A DNA stretch of 64,000 nt from Verrucomicrobiaceae bacterium. GTDB lineage: Bacteria; Verrucomicrobiota; Verrucomicrobiia; Verrucomicrobiales; Verrucomicrobiaceae. This document shows, one piece after another, positions 45,487 through 53,883 of the stretch (the stretch's first letter is position 1; each line of letters begins with the position of its first letter). Position numbers and translations under genes: made by a program. The stretch lies in contig CANGYJ010000005.1 in the NCBI GenBank assembly GCA_947458455.1, positions 186,001 to 250,000 of the forward strand, written 5' to 3'. Below the pieces are notes generated by a model, which worked only from the letters and a program-made list of their open reading frames with translations, searched no databases and was not told the origin of the DNA.

Positions 45487-46884
45487 TTAGAGTTCGACCG
45501 TCTGCTTGAACGTGGCGGCTTCGATCTTGGATTCAGGATGGCGTGTCTGGAGGTCGGTTTGCAGCAGGGCGGAGCGTTCTGGCTCACCGTGAACGAGAAA
45601 GACCTGCTTTTTCGGGCCGGTGACCTTGTCGAACCATTGCAACAGCTCGTCGTGGTCGGCGTGACCCGAAAAGGAATCCAGCGTCTCGATCTCCGCATTT
45701 ACTTCAAACTCCTCGCCGAGGATGTGGACGCGTTTGTGACCTTCACGCAGCCTCCAGCCGAGGGTATTCTCGGCGCAGTAACCGACGAAGAGGATGATGT
45801 TCTTCGGATTGCTGACGTTGTTGCGCAGGTGGTGAAGGATTCGGCCGCTCTCCGCCATGCCGGAGGCGGAGATGATGACGGCAGCACCTTTGAGGCGGTT
45901 GAGCTTTTTGGAGTCATCCACCGTGCGGATGAGTTGGAGGCCCTCAAAGCCGAAGGGATCGTTTCGCATGAAAACGGCATCACGCAGCTCGGGGCGGAGG
46001 TCGTCGATGTGCAGGCGGAAAATTTCCGTGGCCCGCACGGCGAGCGGACTGTCCACATAGGTGGGAATCTCTGCGATGGTGTTGTGATGGCGCATGCGGT
46101 CGATGGCGCAAAGGAGCTGCTGAGTGCGTTCGACGGCGAAGGCGGGGATGATGAGCTTGCCGCGTTTTTGCGAGGTGCGCCGGATGATGGCGGCGAGGTG
46201 CTCATCGGCCACCGTGGAGAGTTCATGCCTCCGGCCGCCATAGGTGCTCTCCATGATGACGTAGTCCACGTTTTCACATGGCTCGGCACTGTTGAGCAGT
46301 TCATTACCAGGGCGGCCGATGTCGCCGGAGAAAAGCAGGCGGGATTTGCGGCCCGTGGCACGGTCGTCGATGTCGAGTACGACCTGCGCGGAACCGAGCA
46401 CATGGCCTGCATCAATGAAGGTGAGCCTCACGCCGTCGGCGATGGGCAGCGGACGATGATACGAAACGGTAACGAACTGCCGCATGCACTTTTCCGCATC
46501 CACGACGGTGTAGCTTGGCTCCAGCTCGGCCTCACCCTCCTGGCGGTGCTTGTTCAGCCACAGGATGTCGTTCACATGAATGTGCGCCGCATCTGGAAGC
46601 ATGATGCTGCACAGGTCACGCGTAGCCGGCGTGGCGTAGATGTTTCCTTCAAAGCCCAGCTTGCTCAGATGCGGCAGGGCACCGCAGTGATCGATGTGCG
46701 CATGGGAGAGCACGACGAGATCGACGGTCTTCGGATCAAAGGGGAAGTGCTTGTTGCGTTCGATGGTGTCCTTCCGGCGTCCCTGGTAGAGCCCGCAATC
46801 GAGCAGGATGCGCTGGCCGTTGACTTCGAGGAGATGCTTCGAGCCGGTGGTGGTGCCGGCGGCACCGCAGAAGGAGATTTTCAT
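45487..46884 (-). CDS. MBL-fold beta-CASP RNA-processing nuclease
   Basis: 465 residues. The metallo-beta-lactamase motif 2 is LSHAHIDHCG. The N-terminal GAAGTTTGSKHLLE, SGDIGRPG, MESTYGGR, IPAFAVERTQQLL, ISASGMAESGRILHHL and the C-terminal DSFSGHADHDELL and VHGEPE motifs are those of CPSF73/YbcI-type beta-CASP proteins. Zinc-dependent RNA endonuclease activity is the family expectation. It sits just upstream of the peroxidase gene. Confidence 0.93.
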   Translation of the reverse strand: MKISFCGAAGTTTGSKHLLEVNGQRILLDCGLYQGRRKDTIERNKHFPFDPKTVDLVVLSHAHIDHCGALPHLSKLGFEGNIYATPATRDLCSIMLPDAAHIHVNDILWLNKHRQEGEAELEPSYTVVDAEKCMRQFVTVSYHRPLPIADGVRLTFIDAGHVLGSAQVVLDIDDRATGRKSRLLFSGDIGRPGNELLNSAEPCENVDYVIMESTYGGRRHELSTVADEHLAAIIRRTSQKRGKLIIPAFAVERTQQLLCAIDRMRHHNTIAEIPTYVDSPLAVRATEIFRLHIDDLRPELRDAVFMRNDPFGFEGLQLIRTVDDSKKLNRLKGAAVIISASGMAESGRILHHLRNNVSNPKNIILFVGYCAENTLGWRLREGHKRVHILGEEFEVNAEIETLDSFSGHADHDELLQWFDKVTGPKKQVFLVHGEPERSALLQTDLQTRHPESKIEAATFKQTVEL

Positions 46885-46929
46885 CGCAGGAAAGACGCCG
46901 GGGGCTGGGCGAGTGCAAGCGGCTTGTCC

Positions 46930-47769
46930 TCACACCGGGTCCACCTTCTTGCCACGCCTCATGAGCCAGGCAAACGGTTCCCAAAGCTGACCAAAGAACC
47001 CCTTCGGCATGGGCTCGCAGATGCCGAAATTCTCCGGGTAACGACCGCGTGGCATGTAAAAGGTGCCGAAGAGGATGTCCCACAGCGGCAGCAGACCAGC
47101 GAAGTTTTTGTCCCAGGCTTCCCGCTCCCGCGAGTGATGCCAGCGGTGGAAGACGGGCGTGGCGATCACATAGCGCAGCGGGCCGAAGTCCCAGTTCACA
47201 TTCGCGTGGATGAAGATGGCGAAAAAGGTGAGCACGGGCGCGGTGCTCAGCGTCACCAGCGGATTGAAGCCCATGAGCAGCAGCGGCACGGCTTGCGAAA
47301 GTTTGTTCACCAGTTCATTCACCGGATGCACCCGCACGCTGCCGAGCCAGTCGAGATCCTCGGAAGAGTGATGCACCGCGTGAAAGGGCCACCATCTGCC
47401 GCGATGAAAAAGCCGGTGCGTCCAGTAACCCGCGAAATCGCCGATCACATAGATTTCGATGGCTTGCAGCCATACCGGCTGGTGGCTCAGCGGGCCAAAT
47501 CCGGCATACAAGCCGGCTTTGAAGGTCTCCGCAGGCACTACCTGTGTGATGACAAGAATCGCGGCAGGGAAAAACAGCAGCAGACGCATCAACGGCTTCG
47601 TGAACAAACCCGTGGCGAAGAGGTAAATGACATCCGTGAACCATCCGCGACGGATCACTGGCTGCGCACGATTTCTCCCACGCCCGGCGAGGCGCTCGAT
47701 GATGAAAAAGATCGCGGACAGGATGAGCAGCGCCGCTGCGGTGCCGAGGAGAGTCTTGTTGTCTTTCAT
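46930..47769 (-). CDS. Sterol desaturase / fatty acid hydroxylase family membrane protein
   Basis: 279 residues with several membrane helices and the di-iron histidine clusters HRLFHRGRWWPFHAVHH (HxxxH...HxxHH) and FHRWHHSRER, plus HANVNWDFG. Integral membrane non-haem iron oxygenase fold. The substrate (sterol, lipid or carotenoid) cannot be told. It is followed closely by the beta-CASP gene in the same direction. Confidence 0.88.
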   Translation of the reverse strand: MKDNKTLLGTAAALLILSAIFFIIERLAGRGRNRAQPVIRRGWFTDVIYLFATGLFTKPLMRLLLFFPAAILVITQVVPAETFKAGLYAGFGPLSHQPVWLQAIEIYVIGDFAGYWTHRLFHRGRWWPFHAVHHSSEDLDWLGSVRVHPVNELVNKLSQAVPLLLMGFNPLVTLSTAPVLTFFAIFIHANVNWDFGPLRYVIATPVFHRWHHSREREAWDKNFAGLLPLWDILFGTFYMPRGRYPENFGICEPMPKGFFGQLWEPFAWLMRRGKKVDPV

Positions 47770-47924
47770 GGGAGGAAGCGGCTGGAACCACGCTAGGCGA
47801 TAATGGTTTCCACTATGCCGCTTTTGCGGTCATCCCGGACAAATCATGCCGTATCCGACCACAATATCGGAACAGCGCACCGAGGGCATCATGGCGTCGT
47901 CAACCTTCAACAACCAAACGCGCC

Positions 47925-48743
47925 ATGAACACCACCACCGCTCCCCTCAATGCTCGTCAACGCTTTATCCAGAACCTCGCGGATAGCGAGCTCTTCCAGC
48001 ATTACCAGAAGGCTTTCAATACCCTCACCAGCCTGCCGCTGTGCCTTGAGACCGCTCCTGAGGACTGCCACTACGAAGGCGTGATCACCCGCACCGGCGT
48101 CGCTGGCGTGGTGGAAACCAAGGTTCCAGTGAAAGTCGGCAAAAACGTCATCGCGCTCATGCTCACCGGTGCCGTCCGCCTCCAGCCCGCGAATGCGGAC
48201 ACCTTCGCACCGGTCGCCAAAGCCCTCCTCGATGAAGACCGCTCCGCTGCTGAAATTCGCAGCGCCAAGGTCCACTTCGACCACGCCCCGGTCATGGCTC
48301 CTGAGCGCTACGATGCCGCCATCGCCATCCTGCAATCCTTCGCCCTCCAACTTGGCGAAAGCGCCCACCGCCTCCTGTTTGCCACCGCTACGAATGAGCC
48401 CGAGGCCGTGCGCAATGCGAAGTCCTTCATCCATCAGCATCTCGCCGAGCCGATGTCCCTCGAAGCCGTCGCCAAGGCGGTGAACGTGAGTCCCTTCCAC
48501 TTCTGCAAGCTCTTCAAGCGTGCCACCGGCCTCACCTTCACAGACTTTGTGAACCGCGCCCGTGTGGAAAAAGCCAAGCGCATGCTCATGAAACCCGCCG
48601 CCCGCATCACCGAGGTGGCCTACGATGTCGGCTTCCAGAGCCTGTCCCATTTCAACCGCAGCTTCCGCCGCATCGCCTCGGAGTCCCCCACCGAGTTCCG
48701 CGGCCGAATGAAGCACGGCTCCCCTGCCCTCGCGGCAGCGTGA
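47925..48743 (+). CDS. AraC-family transcriptional regulator, PocR-like sensor
   Basis: 272 residues. The C-terminal 100 residues are the two helix-turn-helix AraC domain: EPMSLEAVAKAVNVSPFHFCKLFKRATG and ITEVAYDVGFQSLSHFNRSFRRI. The N-terminal domain (residues 12-140) has PLCLETAPEDCHYEGV and resembles the PocR ligand-sensing fold; this part is tentative. Stand-alone gene ending before a terminator. Confidence 0.85.
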   Translation: MNTTTAPLNARQRFIQNLADSELFQHYQKAFNTLTSLPLCLETAPEDCHYEGVITRTGVAGVVETKVPVKVGKNVIALMLTGAVRLQPANADTFAPVAKALLDEDRSAAEIRSAKVHFDHAPVMAPERYDAAIAILQSFALQLGESAHRLLFATATNEPEAVRNAKSFIHQHLAEPMSLEAVAKAVNVSPFHFCKLFKRATGLTFTDFVNRARVEKAKRMLMKPAARITEVAYDVGFQSLSHFNRSFRRIASESPTEFRGRMKHGSPALAAA

Positions 48744-48797
48744 TGCCCTAACAGCTTGCCGCCATGCGCATCGCACTGCGATGTTTCGACGGCACGG

Positions 48798-48853
48798 CCC
48801 CGGAGAGAGAGTACCGAGCGCGTCGGGATCTCCTCTCCGGGGTTTCTGTTTTT
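48798..48853 (+). terminator. Terminator after the AraC gene
   Basis: CCCCGGAGAG (48798-48807) pairs with CTCTCCGGGG (48833-48842), followed by a T-rich run (TTTCTGTTTTT). It lies about 55 bases past the stop and just upstream of the next gene. Confidence 0.7.
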
Positions 48854-48888
48854 GACAATCCCGCCCGCTCCGGCGACATTCCGGCTGC

Positions 48889-49359
48889 TTGAAACGCGTC
48901 CTCTTTGTCTGCACCGGAAACACCTGCCGAAGCCCCATGGCCGAGGCGCTTTTTCGTGACCTCGTCAAAGACCGCGCTGATTACGAAGTCAGCAGCGCTG
49001 GCGTGGCCGCCGCTCCCGGCATGCCCGCCAGCAAGCACACCACGGCCATCCTGAAGGAAAAAGGCCTGCATCGCGATGACTTCTCCAGCCGCATGCTCAA
49101 CGAGAAGATGCTCAAGGCCGCCACACATGTCTTTGCCATGTCCAGCCACCACCTCGCCGCCATCGAGGATGAGTTTCCCGAGCACGCCGACAAGGTGTAC
49201 CTCGTCTCCGAGTTCACTCAAGAGGATGCCATTCGTGGCAAGGATGTGAGCGATCCCTTCGGCGCCGGCCGCGCCGCGTATGAAGAGACGCTCGCCGATC
49301 TCGAAAAGATGCTCCCGAGCCTCGTCGCCTACATCGATCAGACGCATAAGGAATCGTAA
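48889..49359 (+). CDS. Low-molecular-weight protein-tyrosine phosphatase
   Basis: 156 residues. The P-loop VCTGNTCRSPMAEALF holds the catalytic Cys and Arg (C-x5-R). The general acid Asp is in DVSDPFGAG. It has the full LMW-PTP fold. Starts with TTG at 48889, since no ATG lies in front of the P-loop and MKRVLFVCTGN is the family start. It could oppose the BY-kinase-like protein at 27.3 kb, but is not linked to it. Confidence 0.92.
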   Translation: MKRVLFVCTGNTCRSPMAEALFRDLVKDRADYEVSSAGVAAAPGMPASKHTTAILKEKGLHRDDFSSRMLNEKMLKAATHVFAMSSHHLAAIEDEFPEHADKVYLVSEFTQEDAIRGKDVSDPFGAGRAAYEETLADLEKMLPSLVAYIDQTHKES

Positions 49360-49360
49360 T

Positions 49361-49401
49361 CGGGGCATTCCTGCCCCGTTCGAAGGGCCAAGAATGGCCC
49401 T
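49361..49401. terminator. Twin hairpins between convergent genes
   Basis: CGGGGCA/TGCCCCG (49361-49378, loop TTCC) and AGGGCCA/TGGCCCT (49384-49401, loop AGAA) stand side by side. They separate the phosphatase from the convergent PSD1 gene. No T-run follows, so they may act as a repeat or an mRNA 3'-end protector. Confidence 0.5.
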
Positions 49402-49419
49402 GCTACTTTTCGCCGCTCC

Positions 49420-51573
49420 TCAGTTCACATAAACGAACTCATTCAAGCTCAGCACCACCTGGCCGTAATCCGCCAGCGAAGCGCCGGATTGCAGGAAATC
49501 GAGCCCGGAGGTCAGTTCGGCGGCTTTTGGAGCACGATTGAAGCAGAGGAGGTAAATCATGGCGATCTGCTTCGTGGCATCGCCAGCGGTTGAGACGCGT
49601 TTGGCGAGTCCATCGGCCCATTGACGAGCCTGCGGGCTGTTCATGAGCACGAGGGCCTGTGGAGCCACCGTCGTCGTGGGGCGTGCGCCCTGGCTCACGA
49701 GTGGTTCAGGCAGGTCAAAGGCCACCATGCTGCCGATGAGCTGGCTGCGCTTGATGTTGAAGTAGATGCTGCGGCGCTTGCTGTTTTCGTCGCGAGTGCC
49801 GGGACCAAACATGGTCTTGTCCAGCACGCCGCTCACGGCCAGCATCGAGTCGCGAATGGCCTCGGCTTCGAGGCGCTGCGGCACGAAGCGCATGAAAAGC
49901 CCGTTCGCGGGATCAGCGGCTTCCTTTTTCGCATCGCGAACGCTGCTTTGCTGCCAAGCACGACTGCTGAGGATCAGCTTGTGGATCGGTTTCAGCTTCC
50001 ATCCATTTTCGATGAGCTTCGCCGCCAGCCAATCGAGCAACTCCGGCTGCGTGCAGGCTGTGCCGGTCTTGCCAAAGTCATTCGGCGTCGGAACGAGACC
50101 GGTGCCGAAATGATGCTGCCACAGGCGGTTCACGATCACGCGTGCCAGCAGTGCACCCGCACCCTGATCGACATCCGTGATCCAGTTCGAGAGCGAGCGA
50201 CGACGACCACTGTATTTTGCGTCCTTCGGCGGCTGCCATTGCCAGCGTTTTGAGTCGCCGGGCTTGCTCAGCACTTGCAGGAAGCCCTGCGTGGCCTCGC
50301 CGTCCTTCATGAGCGGGTTGCCGCGCTTCAGCACATGCGTTTTTTCAAAGAACGGCCCGCCTTGCGTGTGCATCACGATGGGATCGTAGCCCTCGGCGCA
50401 GATCATCATGCGCGTGGCCCCCGGGACGGCTGCGGTGTTCTTTTTGGCGTTCATCGTCGTCACCGCGGAGGTCACTTTGCCATCGGGATGCACGTCCACA
50501 TTCATGCGCGTGGTCGTCGTGAAGGTGCTGAGCATCGCGTAGTAGTCGCGAGTGGGCAGCGGATCGAATTTGTGATCGTGACAGCGGGCGCAGCTCAGCG
50601 TGAGGCCGAGCATGGCACCCGCCGTGGTGCCCAGCATGTCGTCCATCGCGTCGTAGCGGGAGCTTTCGACCTCATTCGCGGTGATCTGAGAAGGAAACAC
50701 GCCCGCGCCGAGAAAGCCCGTCGCTGCCAGCGCCAGCGGGTTCTGCGGCTCGTATTCATCCCCCGCGAGCTGCCACTTCACGAACTGGTCATACGGCATG
50801 TCCGAGTTCAGCGCCTTGATGACAAAGTCCCGGTAATGAAACGCAAAGGGCCGGTCATAGTCCTGCTCAAAGCCCGTGCTTTCGGCATAGCGGGCCACAT
50901 CCAGCCAATGACGTGCCCAACGCTCACCATACGCCGGGCTGCTCAACAGCCCGTCAATCAGGTCACTCAGGTCAGCCGTGTCAGAAACCTTCGAGGGTGG
51001 CAGGCCTGTGAGATCCAGATACAGCCTCCGCACCAGCACTTCCTTCTCCGCTGACGGCGCAAAGCTCATCCCTTTCGCATTCTTCAAAAGCAGCTCATCA
51101 ATGCTCTTCGCCTGCACCTTCTTCAGCGGCTGAAAGGCCCACCACTGCCGGTCCTCGTCCGTGACCACGCTGCTGTCCTTTTTCGGCTTTTTGCCCGCGA
51201 TCAGCGGCGCGGAATACGGCGCTCCATCATCAATCCAGGCCGCGATCTTCGAAATGACGGCGTCCGGCAGCTTCGGACTGCTGTCCGGCATGTTCGGCTC
51301 CTTTTCGTGACGAATCAGCGCCATCAAAAGACTGCCCCTCGCCTCGAAAGGCACCACCACCGAGCCATGCGAGCCACCGCGCAGCAAATCCTCACGCGTC
51401 GCCATGTCGAAGTCGCTCTTCACTTTTTCGCCGCCGTGGCATTTGAGGCAGTTTTGCTTCAAAAGAGCCGCCACCTCGCTGTCGAAGAGCTTGAGGCCAC
51501 GAGCCATGCGCTGGGCATGATCCGGCGGCAAGGCGAGCGCAGAGGTCGTGAGGAATAGAAACAGGAGTCGCAT
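49420..51573 (-). CDS. PSD1-type protein: planctomycete cytochrome C + DUF1549 + DUF1553
   Basis: 717 residues from ATG 51573, where the signal peptide (MRLLFLFLTTSALA) begins. The N-terminal haem module has LLKQNCLKCHGGEKVKSDFD (CxxCH). DUF1549 follows with VRRLYLDLTGLPPSK and SCARCHDHKFDP. DUF1553 ends it with VNRLWQHHFGTGLVPTPNDFG and ALVLMNSPQ. Likely an exported redox protein; the substrate is unknown. A decayed AraC-like regulator sits just upstream. Confidence 0.9.
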   Translation of the reverse strand: MRLLFLFLTTSALALPPDHAQRMARGLKLFDSEVAALLKQNCLKCHGGEKVKSDFDMATREDLLRGGSHGSVVVPFEARGSLLMALIRHEKEPNMPDSSPKLPDAVISKIAAWIDDGAPYSAPLIAGKKPKKDSSVVTDEDRQWWAFQPLKKVQAKSIDELLLKNAKGMSFAPSAEKEVLVRRLYLDLTGLPPSKVSDTADLSDLIDGLLSSPAYGERWARHWLDVARYAESTGFEQDYDRPFAFHYRDFVIKALNSDMPYDQFVKWQLAGDEYEPQNPLALAATGFLGAGVFPSQITANEVESSRYDAMDDMLGTTAGAMLGLTLSCARCHDHKFDPLPTRDYYAMLSTFTTTTRMNVDVHPDGKVTSAVTTMNAKKNTAAVPGATRMMICAEGYDPIVMHTQGGPFFEKTHVLKRGNPLMKDGEATQGFLQVLSKPGDSKRWQWQPPKDAKYSGRRRSLSNWITDVDQGAGALLARVIVNRLWQHHFGTGLVPTPNDFGKTGTACTQPELLDWLAAKLIENGWKLKPIHKLILSSRAWQQSSVRDAKKEAADPANGLFMRFVPQRLEAEAIRDSMLAVSGVLDKTMFGPGTRDENSKRRSIYFNIKRSQLIGSMVAFDLPEPLVSQGARPTTTVAPQALVLMNSPQARQWADGLAKRVSTAGDATKQIAMIYLLCFNRAPKAAELTSGLDFLQSGASLADYGQVVLSLNEFVYVN

Positions 51574-51611
51574 CACCGAAACATACGCTGGACGAGCATG
51601 CCCTTTTCTGT

Positions 51612-51717
51612 CGTAGTTGTGTCCGATCATGGCTTCATGGCATCACCGCCACGGCCACGCTCCCGCTAGATACCAGCCCCTCCTTGATTCGTCACCCAAG
51701 CATGTGTCCTTTCCTGC
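51612..51717 (+). pseudogene. Shrunken copy of the 5' part of the AraC gene at 62 kb
   Basis: Three blocks occur in the same order as in the AraC gene at 62028. A 22-base exact block (51612-51633, equal to 62011-62032, including the start codon) is followed by TACCAGCCC (51671-51679 / 62133-62141) and a 15-base exact block TGTGTCCTTTCCTGC (51703-51717 / 62354-62368). The intervening DNA is deleted or diverged. It is the likely remnant of a paralogous regulator of the PSD1 gene next to it. Confidence 0.6.
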
Positions 51718-51773
51718 GCATCTAACGGGGCGTGGAGATGCCGCCCTAATGCGCGGCATCCTCCGATAATGCT

Positions 51774-53765
51774 TCAGCGTGCAGACTGAATGGACACAAG
51801 ATACACCATGATCTTCGCTTTGCTCTTGGTGGAGTCTTTGACGTTGGCGACGATCTTCACTGGCTTGCCGAGATGAGGCTCCACAGCTGCGGCGAGCTCT
51901 TTGATCGCGTAATAGACTTGTCCGCCCGCTTGCTCGGTGAAGACGATGCCTCCATCGGCGGCCTTGGTGAAGGTGCCGCTCGTTTGCAGACGTCCCGCGG
52001 CGGCGGGTGCCTTCGGACTGGCTTTTGTGTTAGCCTTGGGCTTCGTCACCTCACCCGCATCGAGTTTCTTTTTGTAATCCTGGTATTCGGGCCAGCTCAG
52101 CGTGCCATCGCCGTTCGCGTCGGCGGCGGGATGGCTTTTGAAGAAGGTGTCCTTCCACTCGGCGGCGGACATCTCCGCAGCAGGTTTGGCCGCAGGATCG
52201 GGCTTGGGCATCATCGCCAGCAGTTGGGTGCGGAAGGCTTCGAGCTGCGCGGCGTGCTCAGGACTGGCCGCGAGGTTGGTCCACTCACGCGGATCATCCG
52301 AGACACGATAAAGCTCCTCCTTGCCGTTCTCGTAGCGGATGTAGCGCCACTCCTTGCCGCGCAAGGCGTAGCTTTGTTGCACCGCGTCATTGGTCTTGCC
52401 CCACTTGCTCAGAGCGGTGAGCGCGGCATCCGGGCCGGTCCAGGTGCCGTTTTCGGGATCGGTGAGCAGCGGCTTGAGGCTGTGGCCGTCCAGCGGGCGG
52501 CCTTGCTCGTTTTTCTTCGTGTCAGCGGGCAGACCGCAGAGGTCCACCAGCGTCGGGCAGAGATCGATGAGCGAAACAGGGCGCGGGCACTGACCTCCTG
52601 CCTTTGCCACTCCCGGAGCACGAATCGCGAGCGGGATGCGCGTGCTCTCCTGCCAGAGCGAGTTCTTATACAGGTAAGCCTTCTGCCCCATCTGAAAGCC
52701 GTGGTCGCTGGTGAAGACGACGATGGTGTTCTCCTTCAAAGGTGAAGCATCGAGCGCATCCAAGATCTGCCCAATGTGATCATCCACGGACGCAATGCTC
52801 GCGAGATAGGCTTGCAGGAACTTCTTCAGGGCCAGCTCCCGGTCATTGCCAAACGAAGCCACCAGACTGTCGTGAATCTTTCTGCCGCGATCATCGCCAT
52901 CCTTGATGAGCGTGTGCTTGAACGTGTCTTCTGCGTCTCCGGCCTTGATCTCGGGCAGTTGGATCGTTTCGAGAGGAAAGAGGTCGAAGTATTTCTGCGG
53001 CACGATGAGGGGCGTATGCGGACGGATGAATCCAACGCCCATGAAGAAGGGCTTTGCCTTGGGTTTCGCCGCCAGTTCGTCCAGCTTCGACACCGCCCAC
53101 TGCGCATTCATTTCATCGGGCGTCAGGTCGCGGTCCGTGTCGGATGTGTAGCGCATCGGTCGCGGGCCCTGCCAACTGCTCGACATCCAGGAGAAGCCGC
53201 TGCCCTCCAGATTCCGCAGCGGACCGAACGAGCCGTCGATGGAGCCGAAGTCATCTCGAAAAGGCGCGGGCGTGTCCGGGTGGGCGACCTCTTTTTCCTG
53301 CTGCTTCGCAAAGGGGCCGTAATCCGAGGGATTCCCGTATTGCTGCCACTCTTTGCGGTCGCGGTTGTGCATGATCTTGCCCGTGCCCAGTGTCTGATAG
53401 CCCTGCGCTCGGAAATGGTCCATGAGCGTGCGGTTGTTTTTCAGGACCGCGTTTTCATCCCAGTTGTCCATGCCAAAGTTCCGCGAGGTGTGCGGATAAA
53501 GCCCGGTGAAGAGACTCGCACGGGAAGGTGCGCAGATGGGCACATTGCAATGCGCCTGCGTGAAGGACACGCCGCTGGCAAACAGCCGGTCGATGTTCGG
53601 CGTCTTCACCTGCGGATGCCCATCGAGAGCGCCTATGTAGTCGTTCAGGTCATCGCAGATGATAAAGAGCACGTTCGGCCGGGGCGATTCGGCGGCGCAC
53701 AGGGTTGAGCTGCTGAGGACGCAGAGAGAGCCGAGGATGGAAAAGAGGGGCGAGGTGAACTTCAT
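51774..53765 (-). CDS. Sulfatase, iduronate-2-sulfatase-like, with EF-hand
   Basis: 663 residues from ATG 53765 (signal peptide PLFSILGSLCVLSSSTLCA). The metal-binding start is NVLFIICDDLNDYIGALDGHP. The formylglycine site is CAPSRASLFTG (C-x-P-S-R), so it needs a maturase encoded elsewhere. A calcium-binding EF-hand (DANGDGTLSWPEY) lies near residue 560, then a Lys/Ala/Pro linker and an unidentified C-terminal domain. Likely exported and removes sulfate from glycans. Last gene of the esterase-sulfatase series. Confidence 0.92.
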   Translation of the reverse strand: MKFTSPLFSILGSLCVLSSSTLCAAESPRPNVLFIICDDLNDYIGALDGHPQVKTPNIDRLFASGVSFTQAHCNVPICAPSRASLFTGLYPHTSRNFGMDNWDENAVLKNNRTLMDHFRAQGYQTLGTGKIMHNRDRKEWQQYGNPSDYGPFAKQQEKEVAHPDTPAPFRDDFGSIDGSFGPLRNLEGSGFSWMSSSWQGPRPMRYTSDTDRDLTPDEMNAQWAVSKLDELAAKPKAKPFFMGVGFIRPHTPLIVPQKYFDLFPLETIQLPEIKAGDAEDTFKHTLIKDGDDRGRKIHDSLVASFGNDRELALKKFLQAYLASIASVDDHIGQILDALDASPLKENTIVVFTSDHGFQMGQKAYLYKNSLWQESTRIPLAIRAPGVAKAGGQCPRPVSLIDLCPTLVDLCGLPADTKKNEQGRPLDGHSLKPLLTDPENGTWTGPDAALTALSKWGKTNDAVQQSYALRGKEWRYIRYENGKEELYRVSDDPREWTNLAASPEHAAQLEAFRTQLLAMMPKPDPAAKPAAEMSAAEWKDTFFKSHPAADANGDGTLSWPEYQDYKKKLDAGEVTKPKANTKASPKAPAAAGRLQTSGTFTKAADGGIVFTEQAGGQVYYAIKELAAAVEPHLGKPVKIVANVKDSTKSKAKIMVYLVSIQSAR

Positions 53766-53883
53766 CTGCAAGGTACTGTAGCAGCCCCAGCCTTTCATCA
53801 ATGCCTGTGAACAGGGAGACTGAAGTTGTTCCAGATTTGAACCCTGAACGATTTCTATTCGCTGAACGAACTCCGTGCCTGGG

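Noticed and set aside
45361-47796. 811-codon plus-strand frame over the beta-CASP and hydroxylase genes
   Set aside because: It spans two certain genes on the other strand and lacks motifs.
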